Assembly (NCBI RefSeq): GCF_026151205.1
Contig: NC_087078.1
Span: forward strand, 15,269,118 to 15,333,117
Length of the DNA stretch: 64,000 bases
DNA from: Bolinopsis microptera
Taxonomy: Eukaryota > Ctenophora > Tentaculata > Lobata > Bolinopsidae
Direction: 5' to 3'
The notes below the pieces were generated by a model that had not been told where the DNA came from, did no database searches, and saw only the letters and a program-made list of their open reading frames with translations. Positions within the stretch are counted from its first letter, which is position 1; each line of letters starts with the position of its first letter. Below are positions 21,144-31,080 of this stretch, piece after piece. The translations under genes and the position numbers were made by a program.

Positions 21144-22004
21144 TAGTAGAGGCTCTTACGGGCAAAAAGACGTGTTTTCTGCTACGAGTTTAGAGACCTA
21201 ACCGCTAATTGGACACAATAGTATGATGTCTAAGGATCGATAATATGTTAAGAAGTATAAATTTGGCCTTATTAGTCACGTGCTATACCAATGCGCGTTT
21301 TAAACTTTGACAGTCTATTACTCTAAGGCAAATAAAGTAATTATATCCATATTTTGTCAGCAATAAGATCACATTATTTTCTATTTAGTGTGAAAATATG
21401 AGCTAGAACGGACATAATCTCGCTGAGTTATAGCTGTTTGAAATTTATGATGAACGCGCGGGTGCCAATTGATAACAACTAAATGCTTTTGCGCGTAGTG
21501 CGCGTCGAAAATTTGGCAAAAACGCTTGCGGAGTGACAATATTCAAACTTCGATTAAGTATATGAAGTGGGTACTTCTCGGAAAGGAAAAATTTAGGCAA
21601 ACACGATGTGACTATTTTTGGGTTGATTTAATACAACTGCAAAAAATTATTCAAACTTAAAGCAAAAAAGTCAAAATTTTTACCACTTTTTTGTATTTTT
21701 ACCTCAGAACAAATAGAGGGATTTGTTTTATTTTTATACAATCTTGTGCGGCTGTCTTTTAGCTATCTTTATGCAAGTTTTGCCGACATGCCAACAAAAT
21801 TAACTTGCTCAAAATATCAAAAAACATGGTTTTTTGGCCTATTTTTGGCCCAAAAATCGGTTTTTTGCGATTTTACCCCAGAACAATCAGTCCAATCATC
21901 TTGAAACCACTTTCAATCGATTCTACGGTCAAAAATACGTCTAGTAAGGTGTATCTGGGGTCCCTAACGTATCGAGCAGACAATGCCCGTAAGAGCCTCT
22001 ACTA
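21144..22004. mobile_element. Non-autonomous TIR transposon, 861 bp
   Basis: Perfect 21-bp terminal inverted repeats lie at 21144-21164 (tagtagaggctcttacgggc plus a) and 21984-22004. CTA flanks both ends and could be a 3-bp target duplication. Internal sequence has no transposase ORF. Related ends are at 43614-43636 and 54110-54132, so this is a family. The superfamily is not certain. Confidence 0.8.
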
Positions 22005-22665
22005 CTAGGTAACTGTTAGTAATAGTACAGCATGCACTATGCAGATTGCAGCACGACTGTGAACTGTCTAGCTACAGCCTAAATATACACACAGCATAGT
22101 TAAGTTAGCCAGTCTCTGACTAGCGCACGCACGTCATGCACGACCGACCGGCCGTGCGCGCGTGAGTCATTCTGTAATGCGCACTAAAATTCAAATAGTA
22201 AGTGAGACCATGCGCGTTACAGACTTCTAAACATAAACACCGACTACGGAAACTGCTAACCGGAATCACGTCATCGCCGAAGCTGTAAGCAGCCTTATTA
22301 TCATGACATGAATTACTGTCTGGTTACTTAATAAGGAATCTTTGCGAGATCACATTTTGACGCATAGAGCTAAGATATTTACAACGGCTGCAATCAGGAA
22401 GACTTCGTTTGATTAGGTGCCAGGAATCCTGGGCCGACTTTCCGGGAAAAACTCAGACACGCCTTCTATTCATAATTTATAACTGTATACCAGTATTAGA
22501 AGCTTCATACACAGTATCAAACGTTAAACTTAGGTTAATCTTTAGGAACTTTCACAAGTCTATCATGAAAGTCTATCGGAATAACGATATTTGAATAATA
22601 TATAAGCAAAGGATAAAACTAATGAGTAAGATTATAATTTTTTATTGTATTTTATCGTTCCATGT
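22005..22665. other. Intergenic, no gene seen
   Basis: Includes a GC-rich patch at 22120-22170 (cgaccgaccggccgtgcgcg). Small ORFs in the region lack support. Confidence 0.35.
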
Positions 22666-23163
22666 CTATTTATCGATCATAATGATGTCAAACTTTCCCT
22701 CTGCCATGCTCAGCGAAGGGCCCAAGTTATTCTTCATCTTCTCATTTTCAATCCTTCTTCGCCACGACATCAACTTCTCCAGAGAAAACTTAGCACATGT
22801 TTTACAAACATGCTCAGCTTCTTTCTTGTGAATGTTGGCAATGTGGCACACTAACTGTTGTGAAGAGTGAAACTTCTCGTCGCACGCCACCCCATTTAGA
22901 TCAGTGGTATTGCACGACACGAGACGTTGTTGCCTTGATGGCTTTGGCTCTGTATCAACTGGGCGTGGTCGTTTTGGAGCCTTGGCAGCTGCAGACGAGA
23001 CAGATTTTCTTTTTGTTCGAGGTTTGGTTGTATTTGGTGGTGTTACTTGAAGGGGTGAGTGTATAGGGATGGGAGAGAATGGTGGCATAGAAAATGGTGG
23101 GGTGTACTGTGCGGTGGGTCGGACTATTCCCTGCGTTGCGTCCAGTGGTCGTGGTGAAATGAA
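22666..23163 (-). CDS. C2H2 zinc-finger protein A, last exon
   Basis: Acceptor cttatttcag precedes 23163 on the minus strand, in phase with the first exon. The 165 residues open with a Pro-rich stretch, then two basic clusters (KPRTKRKS, KAPKRPRP) that could act as nuclear localisation signals, then one finger: C361, C371, H384 and H389 of the joined protein, that is C-x9-C-x12-H-x4-H with F and L in the usual places. A further CKTC follows at 397-400. The loop between the first two cysteines is unusually long. A nuclear regulatory role is inferred. It may be a paralogue of gene B at 26238-27761, whose finger has the same C-x12-H-x4-H spacing and a shared KF-SS-L-HI pattern. Confidence 0.75.
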   Translation of the reverse strand, partial: FISPRPLDATQGIVRPTAQYTPPFSMPPFSPIPIHSPLQVTPPNTTKPRTKRKSVSSAAAKAPKRPRPVDTEPKPSRQQRLVSCNTTDLNGVACDEKFHSSQQLVCHIANIHKKEAEHVCKTCAKFSLEKLMSWRRRIENEKMKNNLGPSLSMAEGKFDIIMIDK

Positions 23164-23501
23164 CTGAAATAAGTGGGTGATTTTATAAACGTCATTCATC
23201 ATAGATACAGGTCCTTAGCTTTAGATGCGCTAGATACTATATATTTTAACCATTTATAAGAATTATAAGTACTCGATCGTTGCTCGGTCGTGTAATGAGC
23301 TTTTATGATTATGGTGGTGATTTAACGAGTAAACCTTAAAGGGCACACGTTTGATTTAGACATTATGCCATTTCGATCATGGGATCATAATCAAGGTATG
23401 TACTATGTAATTAAACACTTCGGGGTAATAACGAAGTTAAATTATATCAAATCTGACAGCTGTTTAAAGTCATCCATGGAAATTCTACAAAAATGTCTCA
23501 C
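23164..23501 (-). other. Intron of zinc-finger gene A
   Basis: Bounded by gtgagac at the 5' end and ttatttcag at the 3' end. AT-rich, with no other feature. Confidence 0.7.
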
Positions 23502-24332
23502 CTGATTTGGATGAAAGTGGTTCATGTACAAGTAGTAAGGATTGATAAAAGGATACGGGGACGAAGGACCAAAAATGTTCTTCAAATACTCCAAACTATC
23601 TGACCTTGCAGAGGAACCCTCAGAATCGGACTGGTTACCTGGCAAACTGTCAAAGTTAAGACGCGGTACACACGAGCCCCTGGGATCCTCAAACACCAGC
23701 CGTGGCTCAGGCTTGTGAACACTCTCAGTTTCACATTCTGACTCCGCAGAATCCTCGGCTCGAGACTCGTTAAGGTTATACGAGTCAGAATCTGGCTGCT
23801 TGCAGTCCCTGGTTTGTGGACCGAATTTGTGGATGCAATCAGAGCTGCTGCACTGCTCGGGGGTGTGGGGAACTGCACGTGATATCCCCGGGAACAGAGG
23901 AGAGGTGGGGGCGCGGTGTGGGGCGGCGATGCTTACTTTCTCAATGTGCCGCTCTACTTCATCTCGTTCTTTATCAACTGGTGATTGAGGTTCCTCCTCT
24001 TTGATGGTAACCATTTGGTGGTTTCCACCACGTCCAGTATAACTCTGCTCCTCTGCACTCCGCTCCTCTTCAGAGTGAGTGGTCTTGGGCGATGCTTTAG
24101 CGGCGGGTTGAGGTGTGGGGTGTGGTAATTTTTGAAGATGTGGCAGGATAGAATAATTGGTTGATCCAGAGTGAATGTTAACTGGATCAACTTTGCTCGC
24201 AGAACTGACATTTTTCCCTCCCTCGAATATCTCTCCCAGTTGAGTTATGATATCATTTGATCTCTCCTCAGCTGAACTCAAATTGTCTTGATTCAGCTTG
24301 ACTCGTAGCGCGATGTGGCTAGGTGCCGACAT
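23502..24332 (-). CDS. C2H2 zinc-finger protein A, first coding exon
   Basis: Starts at ATG 24332 (MSAPSHIALRVKLNQDN) and ends in phase 0 after the NHFHPNQ codons at donor gtgaga. The 277 residues are mostly disordered, rich in Ser, Glu and Pro, with acidic stretches (SAESECETESVH, GNQSDSEGSS) and an aromatic patch (PYPFINPYYLYMNHF) before the splice. Joined with 22666-23163 the protein has 442 residues. No N-terminal domain is recognised. The long open frame and clean splice phase support a real gene. Confidence 0.75.
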
Positions 24333-25145
24333 CCTGCAAGAACTTGAAGGTCAATGTTCTTATTTGTTCTAATTGTTACTTTTAAGTAATAGATATATAA
24401 TAAACAATCCATCTCGTGAAGGAATATAAACGAAAAATTTCAGACATCAGGGCCAGGGTCTTTGTGATTGAGAACTGAGTAGATTGTTTTTATATACAGG
24501 TATAAGTAATGGTGCTTTAGATAATAAAAACAGAGCACTTAACGACAATATGTATATCTGGAAATGCAGAGCTCGAAAAAGTTGAAAGCGTGCCAAGATT
24601 CTGACATGGGCGTAGAAAGAGTGGGAGCTAGAGCGGGAGATAGAATGTGCTAGACTGTACAAGTATGCTCTATTTGCACTGTAAACGATATTACATAGCA
24701 TTATTTAGAATATAATAAGCCACAAACTACTTAGAAGTACTAATTTATTACTCCACAAAGCTAGAGATTGTTTGTGAGCATTATATTTCCTAAATTTAGT
24801 CTACTCGCCAAGTCTTGCAACTTTCTAAACTATCATTCACTCACACTCAGTATACCTTATGAAACATGTCATATGAGTTGAGTCTGTGACATGTAATGAT
24901 CTCAATATTGTGCAACATATTACGTAATGTTACACGACAGTGCGGTATTGGGTTTCAGGGAGGCCACACCACAGATATAAGGGTACAGCGGGGGTATCAC
25001 AACATTTTCTCTGGCGAATACCGTGTTTAAAATGAAACTGGTGCTATGGGGTCGAAATGTTACAGGAATTTGTGATCAAATTTAGCAGGGATTATAAAGA
25101 GGCAAGAAGGAGGATGTGAACAGTTTAAAAATAGAATTAGGGTGA
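24333..25145. other. Region between zinc-finger genes, part 1
   Basis: No gene seen; the 84-aa minus-strand ORF at 24447-24701 has no features. It may hold 5' UTR or promoter of gene A. Confidence 0.35.
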
Positions 25146-25156
25146 GGTGGACAGGG

Positions 25157-25262
25157 CAGCGTGCTGCAGATTCTTAATGATGTCATCATACCGCTTATAA
25201 TGACGACAGGTCAGCGTGCTGCAGATTCTTAATGATGTCATCATACCGCTTATAATGACGAC
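25157..25262. repeat. 55-bp tandem duplication
   Basis: Two practically identical copies of cagcgtgctgcagattctta through ccgcttataatgacgac lie head to tail. Confidence 0.9.
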
Positions 25263-26237
25263 TTACGAAGTTATATAAGTTCTAGTACTGTAATAGTATT
25301 CATTATCATGTAGGTATTCAGGGTGGCTCAGGGTTAAAGCGTTATAAGTGATTCCTACTAAATCTACAGGTCTATTTTATACACCAGCACTGTACTTACT
25401 ACAACTACGTTGTTACGTTAATTCTGGACCACCCTGTACACTTCATGGTATGTACTCTGAACTGTGTACTTTAAATTGTCTGTTATTATGTAATTATGTA
25501 ATTAATTATGTAATTATGATTTCAGGATTCAAGGAAACACGCTTGATAGATGGGCAGTTTAAAAAGAAGATGTTTTTTATTAAAAACATTACAAGATAAC
25601 ATAGAAGATGACCTAGCTTCATATCAATTCGTCTTATCGCGAACTGAACATTGAAAATCATGACGCCAAAATCAAAGTTTAATTACATAGTAAATTATAT
25701 ATTTTACTTATATATTAAGAAATGTAACTAGTTTAAACTACAACTGTAGGAACCAGACTAAATGCAAGTTTATGTTGCGTTCATAACAATATATCACAAA
25801 ATATAAATTTACCATGTTTACAGTATACACCTACCAATTGAAATCATTCTGAAACTCGAATGCATCTGAAACTCTCTATTTACAAATATCATTAGGCATG
25901 TAAGAAGAGTGACGATCAAAATGCCTAACATTTAACAATTTCAGCAAAAATGCTGATGAAAAATTACGTATAATATAATTTTATTGATATGCAATTAAAA
26001 TATTATTAGATTATGATCAGACTATAGATATCTTAATTGATATCTTCATGGAGATATTTAACATTACAATTTTATTAGTTTTAGATTGACAAATACAATA
26101 ATTATAAGTTAAAATAACAATAACAAATACAATGATAATAAGTTAAAATAACAATAACATGATTTCTAAGGTCCACAAGATACCTTTAAGCTAACTAGTA
26201 ACTAAGCTAATCAACTAATTCTACTACGCTATCTAAG
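25263..26237. other. Region between zinc-finger genes, part 2
   Basis: AT-rich; aagttaaaataacaataac occurs twice at 26106-26159. It probably contains the 3' UTR of gene B. No gene seen. Confidence 0.4.
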
Positions 26238-27761
26238 CTAGCTAGAGTGGTATTTCTTAGAAGTGTGCCACTTCAAAATATGTGAGAACAACAACTTGCT
26301 GCTCCTAAACTTCTTAGAACAAGTATTACACGTCATCTCCTTGCTCTCCATGTCCTGTACACGGCGCGGTGTGGTCGATCTGGAGGTCTTCGTGCGTCCG
26401 ATCTGATACTTAGGACGAGGACTGATAATGACAACTTCAGCGCCTCTCGGTGTGAACATTTTGCGTACTGCGCCTAATCTCTTGCAGGACGACAGCGTCC
26501 CCACATTAATCTCATCGTTTAACTCAGACTGTTCCTTGTGGCGGTTAAAAGGCTGGCAGCCCTCAAAACATGAAGTGTCAGCTACAACATAACCAGAGAA
26601 GTTTCCTTTCCCCAGATCTCTCTCGTTGCAGGTTTTTATCTCTCTGTACACCGACACGTTTATCTGCTGGCTCTTAACTTCCTGGTTCTGGTAGTGATCA
26701 TCTATTGTGTCCAGCAAACACAGTTTCTGTTGTTTAGCAAGACGCGTGTTAGAAGATGGCCTAGTTTCTTCCTCTTCATCTGTGATTAAATCTAAGTAGG
26801 ATCCTTGGAATCGTCCTGTTTTCGTCCTCTTATACGCCTTTTTAAACTTAAAAACACCATTATTTTGATTAGATTTGATTTTAATGGCCAGTGATTCAGG
26901 GAGTGAGGGAATTGCTGGAGCGTTTACAGGAATAGGAGCCAAGAACTGAGATCCGTCCAGCTTCTGCCGCGGCGGCTGGGTGGTCTGCTTGGTGGTCTGC
27001 TGGGTGGTCTCGTTGTACACAGATTGTAAGATGTGATTGCGAATCTGTGGTAATTTCTGATCTTTAGAATTGCTGAATATCTCCTGTGTAAGCTCCGAGA
27101 GGAGGTCTCCTTTACTGCAGATAGGTTTTGTAGTGCACCTGTGTGCTGTGGAGAAGTGTGGAAGAGTGTTGTTTGTAGTAAAGGTCAGTTTATTAGCACT
27201 GGAAGCAGATGGTATTGTTGCTAGAGTCTGGGGTGTCACTAAGTGAGTGGAGTAACTCATTTGAGACTCAGTCATATTATCAGGAGGGAAACTTCCACCG
27301 AGATGGTTGGCTGGTAGAGAGAAGATATTATCTTCAATTCCTGTTAGATACGTTTCAGTGAGCTGAGGTACTTGGACTCCAGCCACAGCTGCGGCAGCAT
27401 TGGTCTGAGAAATGGGGTAATGGTTGGCGTATTCGTTGTCGACAGAAACTCCAGAGTAACTGTAAATAGGACTAAAACATGGTCTCGGCTCATCTGTACA
27501 CCAACTGAAGGGTTTAGATCCAAATGTTTCATCTTGGGAGAGCCTAGAGGCAGTTCTGTCAGTAAACACGGGGTTATTACTGCCCTGGTTGAGAGTTTCG
27601 TCAGTAAAGTTTGATGTTTCAGTGCAGAGATTTTGAAATTGGTCAAAGCAGTGTGATTGATTGTCTTTGAAGATGTGACATGACGATGAACCGATGATGT
27701 CAAGAGTATTGGCGTGATTTGAGGTAAATATGTCATGATCTTGGAATGGTGGAAAATTCAT
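26238..27761 (-). CDS. C2H2 zinc-finger protein B
   Basis: A long single open exon of 507 codons from ATG 27761. An acceptor (tttctttcag) stands 6 bases before the ATG, so an untranslated 5' exon is likely. Most of the protein is low-complexity Ser/Thr/Asn/Gln-rich, with TTQQTTKQTTQ at about 255 and basic patches (KFKKAYKRTKTGR, GRTKTSRSTTPRR) suitable for nuclear import. A single classical finger lies at the very end: C478, C481, H494, H499 (C-x2-C-x12-H-x4-H). One isolated finger seldom gives strong DNA specificity, so protein or co-factor contacts are plausible, but the role is unknown. It is transcribed in the same direction as gene A. Confidence 0.8.
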   Translation of the reverse strand: MNFPPFQDHDIFTSNHANTLDIIGSSSCHIFKDNQSHCFDQFQNLCTETSNFTDETLNQGSNNPVFTDRTASRLSQDETFGSKPFSWCTDEPRPCFSPIYSYSGVSVDNEYANHYPISQTNAAAAVAGVQVPQLTETYLTGIEDNIFSLPANHLGGSFPPDNMTESQMSYSTHLVTPQTLATIPSASSANKLTFTTNNTLPHFSTAHRCTTKPICSKGDLLSELTQEIFSNSKDQKLPQIRNHILQSVYNETTQQTTKQTTQPPRQKLDGSQFLAPIPVNAPAIPSLPESLAIKIKSNQNNGVFKFKKAYKRTKTGRFQGSYLDLITDEEEETRPSSNTRLAKQQKLCLLDTIDDHYQNQEVKSQQINVSVYREIKTCNERDLGKGNFSGYVVADTSCFEGCQPFNRHKEQSELNDEINVGTLSSCKRLGAVRKMFTPRGAEVVIISPRPKYQIGRTKTSRSTTPRRVQDMESKEMTCNTCSKKFRSSKLLFSHILKWHTSKKYHSS

Positions 27762-28442
27762 TTGACTCTGAAAGAAATTAGTGTGAAATGTTACTTACGT
27801 CACAACCGCCCAAAGTTAATACTAAAAATGCTTTTAATTTATAATGCGAAATTGAGTAATGGTAGTTTTGTTGTCACGCTCATAATTCTCAGTGTCAAAG
27901 TAATTTCTAATTTCCATTTTACCGTATTCGTTTATAAATCGAAAAAGAAAAAAATACGCATAGTTTCAAAAAACTCTGTTGGTATTATATAAATTGAAAT
28001 CTGATGAAATAAGCTTGTAACAACAACATCATCATCATCTGTAACAGTCACAGATGATGATAGCTTGTAAAACATAATACGATAAAGTCAACATATTTGG
28101 TATAATTATTGAAACATGACACTGTGGAACCGGACCTGGATTTGATAACCTTTCCACAACTGCACAGTACTTATAAGGGTGGGTACTACTTCATTTCTAA
28201 AGAATCTTCAAATGTTTCTCATTTCTATAATATCACAACTCAACTGAACAAAGATCATGAATTCCAGGAGAAAATTATTTATGAACACGACAAAGTCACC
28301 CCCTGATACTCAAACATATTTACAAGTTACAACCGTCACTGTCTAATAATAACCATGGCAGATCAAAGGTCTTCAACTCATCAGTTGATGTAAATTGAAG
28401 ACACCTATAAACTCATTAATAAATAACTAACAATACCACATT
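27762..28442. other. Upstream of zinc-finger gene B
   Basis: A 5' UTR exon donor may be at about 27800 (gtaagtaac on the minus strand). A perfect 12-bp hairpin, atcatcatctgt (28031-28042) with acagatgatgat (28050-28061), is present. The short ORF at 28109 is not supported. Confidence 0.4.
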
Positions 28443-28694
28443 TCACCTGTCATCGTCACTTTCGTCTTTATACAAGTCTTTAAAAGTTTGCAACTGTTTC
28501 CTAACCTTATCCCCATAATCAGGAAAAGACTCAGGATCTGCTTGCTCGTGGGAAATACCCGCCGCTATCCCCGCCACAGCCCCGACTATCGCATACTTGT
28601 TGAAAAAAGTGTTGCAGAGGTAGCCCAACGCGAATCCTTTTATAAAACCTCCCCCCATGTCGAAGAGGGATTTCTTTCGTTCAGGCTGAGGCAT
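28443..28694 (-). CDS. Small membrane protein, SLC35A4-microprotein-like
   Basis: An 83-residue single-exon frame from ATG 28694; an acceptor-like ccaacag lies 11 bases upstream, so a 5' UTR intron is possible. Residues 14-50 form a glycine-rich hydrophobic region (GGGFIKGFALGYL, AIVGAVAGIAAGI), followed by a charged tail with QLQTFKDLYKDESDDD. The order short hydrophilic N-terminus, F-x-KGF-x-x-GY, Gly/Ala-rich helix, then an amphipathic L-x-x-Y tail resembles the mitochondrial inner-membrane microprotein encoded upstream of SLC35A4 in mammals. Similarity is from memory and moderate. I see no SLC35A4-like transporter next to it. It could instead be another short glycine-zipper membrane protein. 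Confidence 0.6.
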   Translation of the reverse strand: MPQPERKKSLFDMGGGFIKGFALGYLCNTFFNKYAIVGAVAGIAAGISHEQADPESFPDYGDKVRKQLQTFKDLYKDESDDDR

Positions 28695-29320
28695 TGCTAA
28701 ATTCCTGTTGGTTTTAGAAGTGGTTCACTCGAATATTATACTTCTATTTAAAATGATATTAATTGTTTTAAAATAAATTAATAAATTCATTGTTTCAATT
28801 CATCGATCGCTGATTTTATGTACTCAATTTGTCACTTGCCAATAGATCTATCAGGTGATTAAAACATTTGTAAACAAGTCAAGCAGTTTAAACTAATTTT
28901 CATTTCATCGCTCAATTTTCAACACTTTTTCACTAGTAAAAAGTACACATGGATAAGATCACGATAAAAATTAAATGTAATCAAAATTTTAAAAGTTGCG
29001 TCATAGGGTGTAGTGAATTACATGATTGGTCAATTGTAAATGATGCAAGTTATTTATGACTCTTAGTAAGAATGATTTTATATCAGTGCATATGAATACA
29101 ATAAAAACAATCTTCTCAACGGTAGAATTGCAATTGTGTTCAAAATAGCATTGCGCTATATCGAGTAATGTAAAATGTAATATTATCTACGCAATGATAC
29201 CAACATATCATCGAAATAATATGGTCATGTACTCAAAATATCTGAAATTGTTTGTGAATGAATTTCTGACTTTGCAGTTCGTTCACCATTGAATGGTGTG
29301 GTTGGTATGCTGATTATTGG
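28695..29320. other. Intergenic, no gene seen
   Basis: AT-rich; probably the promoter side of the microprotein gene. Confidence 0.35.
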
Positions 29321-29337
29321 CATCTAACGTGTGACTG

Positions 29338-29405
29338 TGAGTCACGTGATATTAGTACAATGTTGGAGTCACGTGATAGTGGTACAATGTTGGAGTCACG
29401 TCAGA
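29338..29405. repeat. Tandem gagtcacgtgata units
   Basis: Three copies of gagtcacgt(ga) spaced by gtacaatgttg at 29-base intervals, carrying the CACGTG core also present in the 415-975 array. Confidence 0.75.
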
Positions 29406-30279
29406 TGACATATTGTGGTCATTATTTTAAGGTGCTTGGTTTGTGAGAGCAGTTTATTGATGTTAATATTACTATATTACTGAATAAATACCATATCACA
29501 CAAAATATCTGAATGCTATGTTACACAATAATTATTCATTATAAACTCAAAACAATTAGATAACCGTGTAATTAATAATACTCAGCTTCACTCTTAATCT
29601 CACATCAAGGTAATACACGTTACCCACCATACATAATCTTACCTTCCATTCGAAAAGTAAATAACATGAAAAGTAAGAAAATACTGATAACAGTAGCCTG
29701 CCTCTAAAATATAGAATTCAGTTGTGTGCACTTTATGTCCCGGTGACATGATGGAGCCATTAGCAGCAAAATTGCCGATCTGTGAAGCACACCTATAAAT
29801 AGATCATAAAAGTCTCTCTCTCCACATTTCCACGAAATATAGCCTTTAGAAACCACTCGACGACAAGCCCGCCGCTCCATTAAGATGAGAACAATATATT
29901 TTAGAAGAAGTGAAGTCATTCGATCTTAGCGGTAAAAACTCTCGCGAGACAGGGCCCATTCACGTCATAGTGGGCAGCATTCATAGTGTTGTGTTACATG
30001 GCATTTAGCGCTCACAGTCACCCAATGGCAGCTGCAGGGAATTCAAAGAAATGCATTTATATTGTTGCGAGACGCGAGAATTGCACTGCAGTGCTCTCTC
30101 TCTCTCTCTCTCTCCCTCTCTCTAGCTCCCTCCCTCCCTCATCCAAACGCTGCGCCCTTCCTTTGATAACACAAATCTCGCCATATTTATATTATTCGAA
30201 CTTTGTTGTTATTCTTGGACCGAGAGGGGAGAGAAAGAGAGAGAATAACAGCAAAGCTCGTATAATATTTAAATAGAGT
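29406..30279. other. Intergenic with CT-rich simple repeats
   Basis: A (ct)n/(ccct)n run lies at 30090-30145 and a ga-rich run at 30220-30245. These flank the assembly gap. No gene seen. Confidence 0.5.
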
Positions 30280-30379
30280 NNNNNNNNNNNNNNNNNNNNN
30301 NNNNNNNNNNNNNNNNNNNNNNNNNNNNNNNNNNNNNNNNNNNNNNNNNNNNNNNNNNNNNNNNNNNNNNNNNNNNNNN
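30280..30379. other. Assembly gap of exactly 100 N
   Basis: One hundred N bases, a conventional placeholder length, so the true gap size is unknown. It lies between simple-repeat sequence and unique sequence. Confidence 0.98.
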
Positions 30380-31047
30380 CCTGTATTACCAGACCTCTTC
30401 TTTTCCTCGACAATCAAACCAAGTTGCTCATATCGCATTTGGTGGGTGATGTAAGTAGTAATGCGCTAAGTAATGAAACTCTTATATCGCCGCGCGATCG
30501 TATGGTTAACGTTTTTCAGTTTCAGACCTCTTCACTTAGTAATACTAATTCCTGATTACTAAAATCTGCCGAGATTTACTGAACTCCAACTACAAATATT
30601 GGCGATTTAAGTATTCTTGAAACGAAAAATTCACTACGTTTTTTAGAAAGGCATTTTTATCCGTGTTTCATGCGATTTGATCACTTTTGGCGGAAAAATT
30701 TTTTTACATTTTCGAAATTTTTATTAGTCTCGAAAAAAAAATGTAAGTGAAAAATTTTAAATTTTTTTCTAAAAACTACTTTTCTCCGTGTTTTAAGCTA
30801 TTCCGATCATTTTTAGCCAATAAAAATTTTTTAGAATTTTGCTAATTAGTTAATTGATAATTATCTAATTAACTTATTATCTGACGTAAAAATTGTTTGG
30901 ACAAAAGTTTTTCTTCCTGATAATATGAACACACTCGATTGATCCGCAACCTTTTACGATGTTCACAACTAAAGATATTCGACAAACAAAAAAGGTGGTA
31001 AAAAGTGGTAAAGTGGCAAAAAGTGGCCTTAAGACAAGTGGAAAAGT
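30380..31047. other. Intergenic, T-rich
   Basis: Homopolymer-rich sequence with repeated aaaagtggtaaagtggc words just before the next ORF. No gene seen. Confidence 0.4.
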
Positions 31048-31080
31048 TTGGAAAAGTTGGTCAGCCATAAAGGGCACCTA

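Noticed and set aside
24447-24701. 84-codon minus-strand ORF
   Set aside because: Hydrophobic and Ser/Leu-rich but with no domain, conserved start or splice support.
31048-31080. Start of the helicase-like protein at TTG 31048
   Set aside because: TTG is not a normal start in animals; the first ATG is at 31081.
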